DNA of 5,039 nt from Wenzhouxiangella sp. Its GTDB lineage: Bacteria; Pseudomonadota; Gammaproteobacteria; Xanthomonadales; Wenzhouxiangellaceae. The translations under genes were made by a program, and so were the position numbers. The notes under the pieces were generated by a model, which did no database searches, was not told the DNA's origin, and worked only from the letters and a program-made list of their open reading frames with translations. Each line of letters begins with the position of its first letter. Position 1 is the first letter of the stretch. The stretch is from the NCBI GenBank assembly GCA_007127425.1, contig SKZJ01000211.1:1-5039 (forward strand), given 5' to 3'. Shown here piece after piece: positions 5,023 to 5,039 of this stretch.

Positions 5023-5039
5023 TGACGGGCGCTGGTGCG
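5022..5039 (+). CDS. Start of a downstream gene, product unknown (partial)
   Basis: An ATG shares its A with the spoT stop (TAATG) and opens MTGAGA before the window ends. AAGAGA just upstream, inside the last spoT codons, could serve as a close ribosome-binding site. Stop-start overlaps of this kind usually mean translational coupling. Genes such as recG or ridA commonly follow spoT in gammaproteobacteria, but six residues do not allow a choice. Confidence 0.45.

Overview
This window is a high-GC, densely coding stretch of a gammaproteobacterial chromosome. The gene order resembles that of Xanthomonadales/Chromatiales-type bacteria, and the encoded proteins align well from memory with E. coli RNase PH, YicC, Gmk, RpoZ and SpoT. 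The exact genus cannot be fixed from the sequence alone. There are no RNA genes, CRISPR arrays or phage genes.

Layout: on the minus strand, rph (RNase PH, TTG start) runs leftward and overlaps the start of rdgB (inosine/xanthosine triphosphate pyrophosphatase), which leaves the window at base 1. A 71-bp divergent intergenic region separates rph from a rightward series on the plus strand: yicC (endoribonuclease family), gmk (guanylate kinase, overlapping yicC by 11 bp), rpoZ (RNA polymerase omega) and spoT ((p)ppGpp hydrolase/synthetase). The first codons of a further gene begin in a TAATG overlap at the end of spoT. The left half is RNA processing and nucleotide-pool cleaning. The right half is linked by guanine nucleotides: Gmk makes GDP, SpoT controls (p)ppGpp, and omega helps form a ppGpp site on RNA polymerase.

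The unusual part is the gmk-rpoZ spacer. About 180 bp (2330-2510) form one long imperfect palindrome. It is bounded by near-identical 19-bp terminal inverted repeats (17 of 19 matching), with a second matching stem inside (18 of 25) and a structured, repeat-containing tip. It looks like a small non-autonomous (MITE-like) or dispersed palindromic repeat. Its left end lies inside gmk and supplies the last codons and the stop codon of that gene. A plausible sigma-70 promoter lies immediately upstream, so the element would sit in the 5' leader of an rpoZ-spoT transcript.

Secondary points are a SpoT whose hydrolase residues are intact but whose synthetase has lost conserved residues (Ser in place of the RxKD Arg, and a changed loop before VEIQIRT), no visible ribosome-binding site at the spoT start with a 19-codon overlapping mini-ORF upstream, and a Gmk P-loop with Ala in place of the usual Pro.
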